A DNA stretch of 6,262 nucleotides from the NCBI GenBank assembly GCA_913030785.1, contig CAJWER010000181.1:1-6262 (forward strand). The letters are read 5' to 3'. Both the position numbers and the translations under genes were made by a program. The stretch is from an uncultured Chloroflexota bacterium. Its GTDB lineage: Bacteria > Chloroflexota > Dehalococcoidia > Lucifugimonadales > CAJWER01. The notes under the pieces were generated by a model that was not told the origin of the DNA, did not search any database, and was given only the letters and a program-made list of their open reading frames with translations. This document shows positions 5,006-6,262 of the stretch, piece after piece; within the stretch, counting starts at the first letter, position 1; the number at the start of each line of letters is the position of its first letter.

Positions 5006-6262
5006 GTCGGTCGCCCAGACTGACTAGGCCCGAGAAGTCCCCCCCGCAGATACTCCATCGCCCTGAGAAGGGCTTCGCCGTCGCCGAAACCCCCGGCCTT
5101 GGCTATGACGGGCGTTGAATTGGCGTCGCCACCTATGATGGCGCCGACCGAGATGCCGGGCATGACCTCCGATCGCATCGATATGCCGTGCGCCCTGAAC
5201 CCCGTCAGCACGGCCTTGGTGGTGTCGCCGCCGATCAGCAAGAGTCCGCCGATATCTCGCACGCCAGACCCAACGCGCTCCATGAGGCTCGATAACGCCG
5301 CGTTTAGCCGACGGCTACGCTGGCGGTGAGTGGACGCGGCTTTCTTGGGGTTTGGCCCTACCCACGTCAGGAACGGATTCAGCCCGCCGGCGAACGTCGT
5401 TTGCAGTTCGGACAAGATTCGGTCCAGGGCCAGGTCCGCCCTTTCAGGCGAGTCGAGTATAAGGCCCGTGTCCATCGGGATTCTTTTGACTTCAGGGCGT
5501 GCCGTCAGTACGTCGCCCTGCCTGACGGACACGGCGTTCAGGCTGCCCGACACGACCATGATTGGCTTTGGAGTAGGGGTAGGTGCGGGAATTGGCTGCG
5601 TCGATGCCCCTCCAACCCTGTGTGCGATGGCCGAGGCGAGGCCTGCGGAGCCGACGGGAAGCCCAGTTGGGAACCGGTTGGCCATCACCGAATCGATGCG
5701 CCGCAAGTGCTCGGTCGTGATGGCGTCCATGGCGGCGATTGAGCAGCCGTCGGCCAGTAGAGCCTCGATGCGTGTGGCGATAGCTGTTTCACCGCTTTCG
5801 ACATCGACGAGCGGCACGAGGCCGCATTGGAGGGAAGCTTGCCTGCGCAGTAGCTCTACTACAGAGGATGTCACTGGGTGGCCCATCTTGTCCTGGCCCT
5901 CCGTGGCATTGGCCAGCGGCGTGCCGGCCAGATACAGATCCCAAGTGCCGCCAGTGTGATCCGTCACCACCTTAAATTGTGCGAGTACGCCTTCGGCAAC
6001 CCCGACAGGACCAAGCACGATCTGCGTCTGGTTGCTGAACGCTACCACATCGCCGTCCGTGTTCACGTAGAAGGCGAAGCTGGCATCCACTGGCGGATTC
6101 GTCACGCTGCCGTCGCCCGAACCGAACACCAGCGCGATCCACATTTCCGTAACCACCTGGGTCTCACCCTCGGTGAACGTCTGCTGCATCGAGGCAGTCT
6201 CGGTGGTCAGTGCAGCCGACAAGCCGCCTGCCTGCGTCGGATTGTTCGTCACCACTACCCCA
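4975..6262 (-). CDS. Chimeric protein: LamG-like beta-sandwich fused to N-truncated four-carbon acid sugar kinase (DUF1537/OtnK family), 5'-partial
   Basis: The frame is open to the right edge; the GTG at 6255 is only the first start candidate in view. Residues are numbered from it. Residues 1 to about 105 look like a LamG/concanavalin-like domain of secreted proteins: VTEMWIALVFGSGDG, DASFAFYVNTDGDVVAF, then VVTDHTGGTWDLYLAGTPL. From about 107 the text becomes DUF1537: LYLAGTPLA, GQDKMGHPVTSSVVELLRRQ (121-139), GLVPLVDVESG, ADGCSIAAMDAITTEHL, VGSAGLASAIA (201-211), then the C-terminal ATP-binding domain VVSGSLNAVSVRQ (234-246), LLLIGGDTTKAVL (338-350), SEVMPGISVGAIIGG and AKAGGFGDGEALL (385-397). 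The family normally begins with an ADDxTGA segment and a KKxDSTxRG segment, about 150 residues in all, and both are absent. A Pro-rich insert (PIPAPTPTPKP) lies between the halves of the kinase. Convergent with the DinB-like gene, overlapping 31 bases. Kinase activity is doubtful without the missing segment. It is a real fusion, a pseudogene, or an assembly chimera. Confidence 0.8.
   Translation of the reverse strand, partial: GVVVTNNPTQAGGLSAALTTETASMQQTFTEGETQVVTEMWIALVFGSGDGSVTNPPVDASFAFYVNTDGDVVAFSNQTQIVLGPVGVAEGVLAQFKVVTDHTGGTWDLYLAGTPLANATEGQDKMGHPVTSSVVELLRRQASLQCGLVPLVDVESGETAIATRIEALLADGCSIAAMDAITTEHLRRIDSVMANRFPTGLPVGSAGLASAIAHRVGGASTQPIPAPTPTPKPIMVVSGSLNAVSVRQGDVLTARPEVKRIPMDTGLILDSPERADLALDRILSELQTTFAGGLNPFLTWVGPNPKKAASTHRQRSRRLNAALSSLMERVGSGVRDIGGLLLIGGDTTKAVLTGFRAHGISMRSEVMPGISVGAIIGGDANSTPVIAKAGGFGDGEALLRAMEYLRGGLLGPSQSGRPTYQLDSNRPG

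Noticed and set aside
5330..5959. 209-codon plus-strand open frame
   Set aside because: Antisense to the DUF1537 kinase region, whose conserved motifs (GSAGLA, GGDT, KAGGFG) are all on the minus strand.

Overview
The window looks like GC-rich bacterial chromosomal DNA from an environmental genome. GTG codons sit at several frame openings, and the genes belong to families that are abundant in marine and soil Chloroflexota: a family-5 substrate-binding protein, an F420-type luciferase-like oxidoreductase, a TPP enzyme half-subunit, and a DUF1537 sugar-acid kinase. A Dehalococcoidia/SAR202-like source is a plausible guess from this mix. It is inference only, because the window contains no rRNA or other marker gene.

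Layout. Positions 1-1566 (+) hold the C-terminal bulk of an extracellular solute-binding protein of the peptide/nickel ABC type, open at the left edge. Positions 1567-2140 hold no convincing intact gene. This gap contains a single-frame stretch broken by two stops, a cluster of short iterated GTTCCAT/ATGGGACC motifs at about 10-base spacing, and a TATAAT box ahead of the next gene. Positions 2141-3736 (+) hold two genes that probably form one transcript: a stand-alone C-terminal TPP-binding subunit (sulfopyruvate/phosphonopyruvate decarboxylase beta-like, with no alpha partner in view) and a luciferase-like monooxygenase-family oxidoreductase. A small hairpin-forming repeat follows at 3746-3793. 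Positions 3825-5005 (+) hold a PHP-domain metallophosphoesterase that overlaps a DinB-like four-helix-bundle protein by ATGA.

The right end (4975-6262, minus strand) carries one open frame converging on the DinB gene and overlapping it by 31 bases. Its C-terminal three quarters is a four-carbon acid sugar kinase (DUF1537/OtnK family) that has lost its N-terminal catalytic segment. In its place, in frame, is a LamG/concanavalin-like beta-sandwich of the kind found in secreted proteins. The junction falls where both families share a 'LYxxGxPLA'-like string. It is either a real domain-replacement fusion or a chimeric join near the end of the assembled sequence, and it is the most notable thing here.

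Functionally, the + strand genes suggest small-molecule uptake and catabolism: import, 2-oxoacid decarboxylation, flavin/F420 redox chemistry and phosphoester cleavage. No complete pathway can be read from this window.
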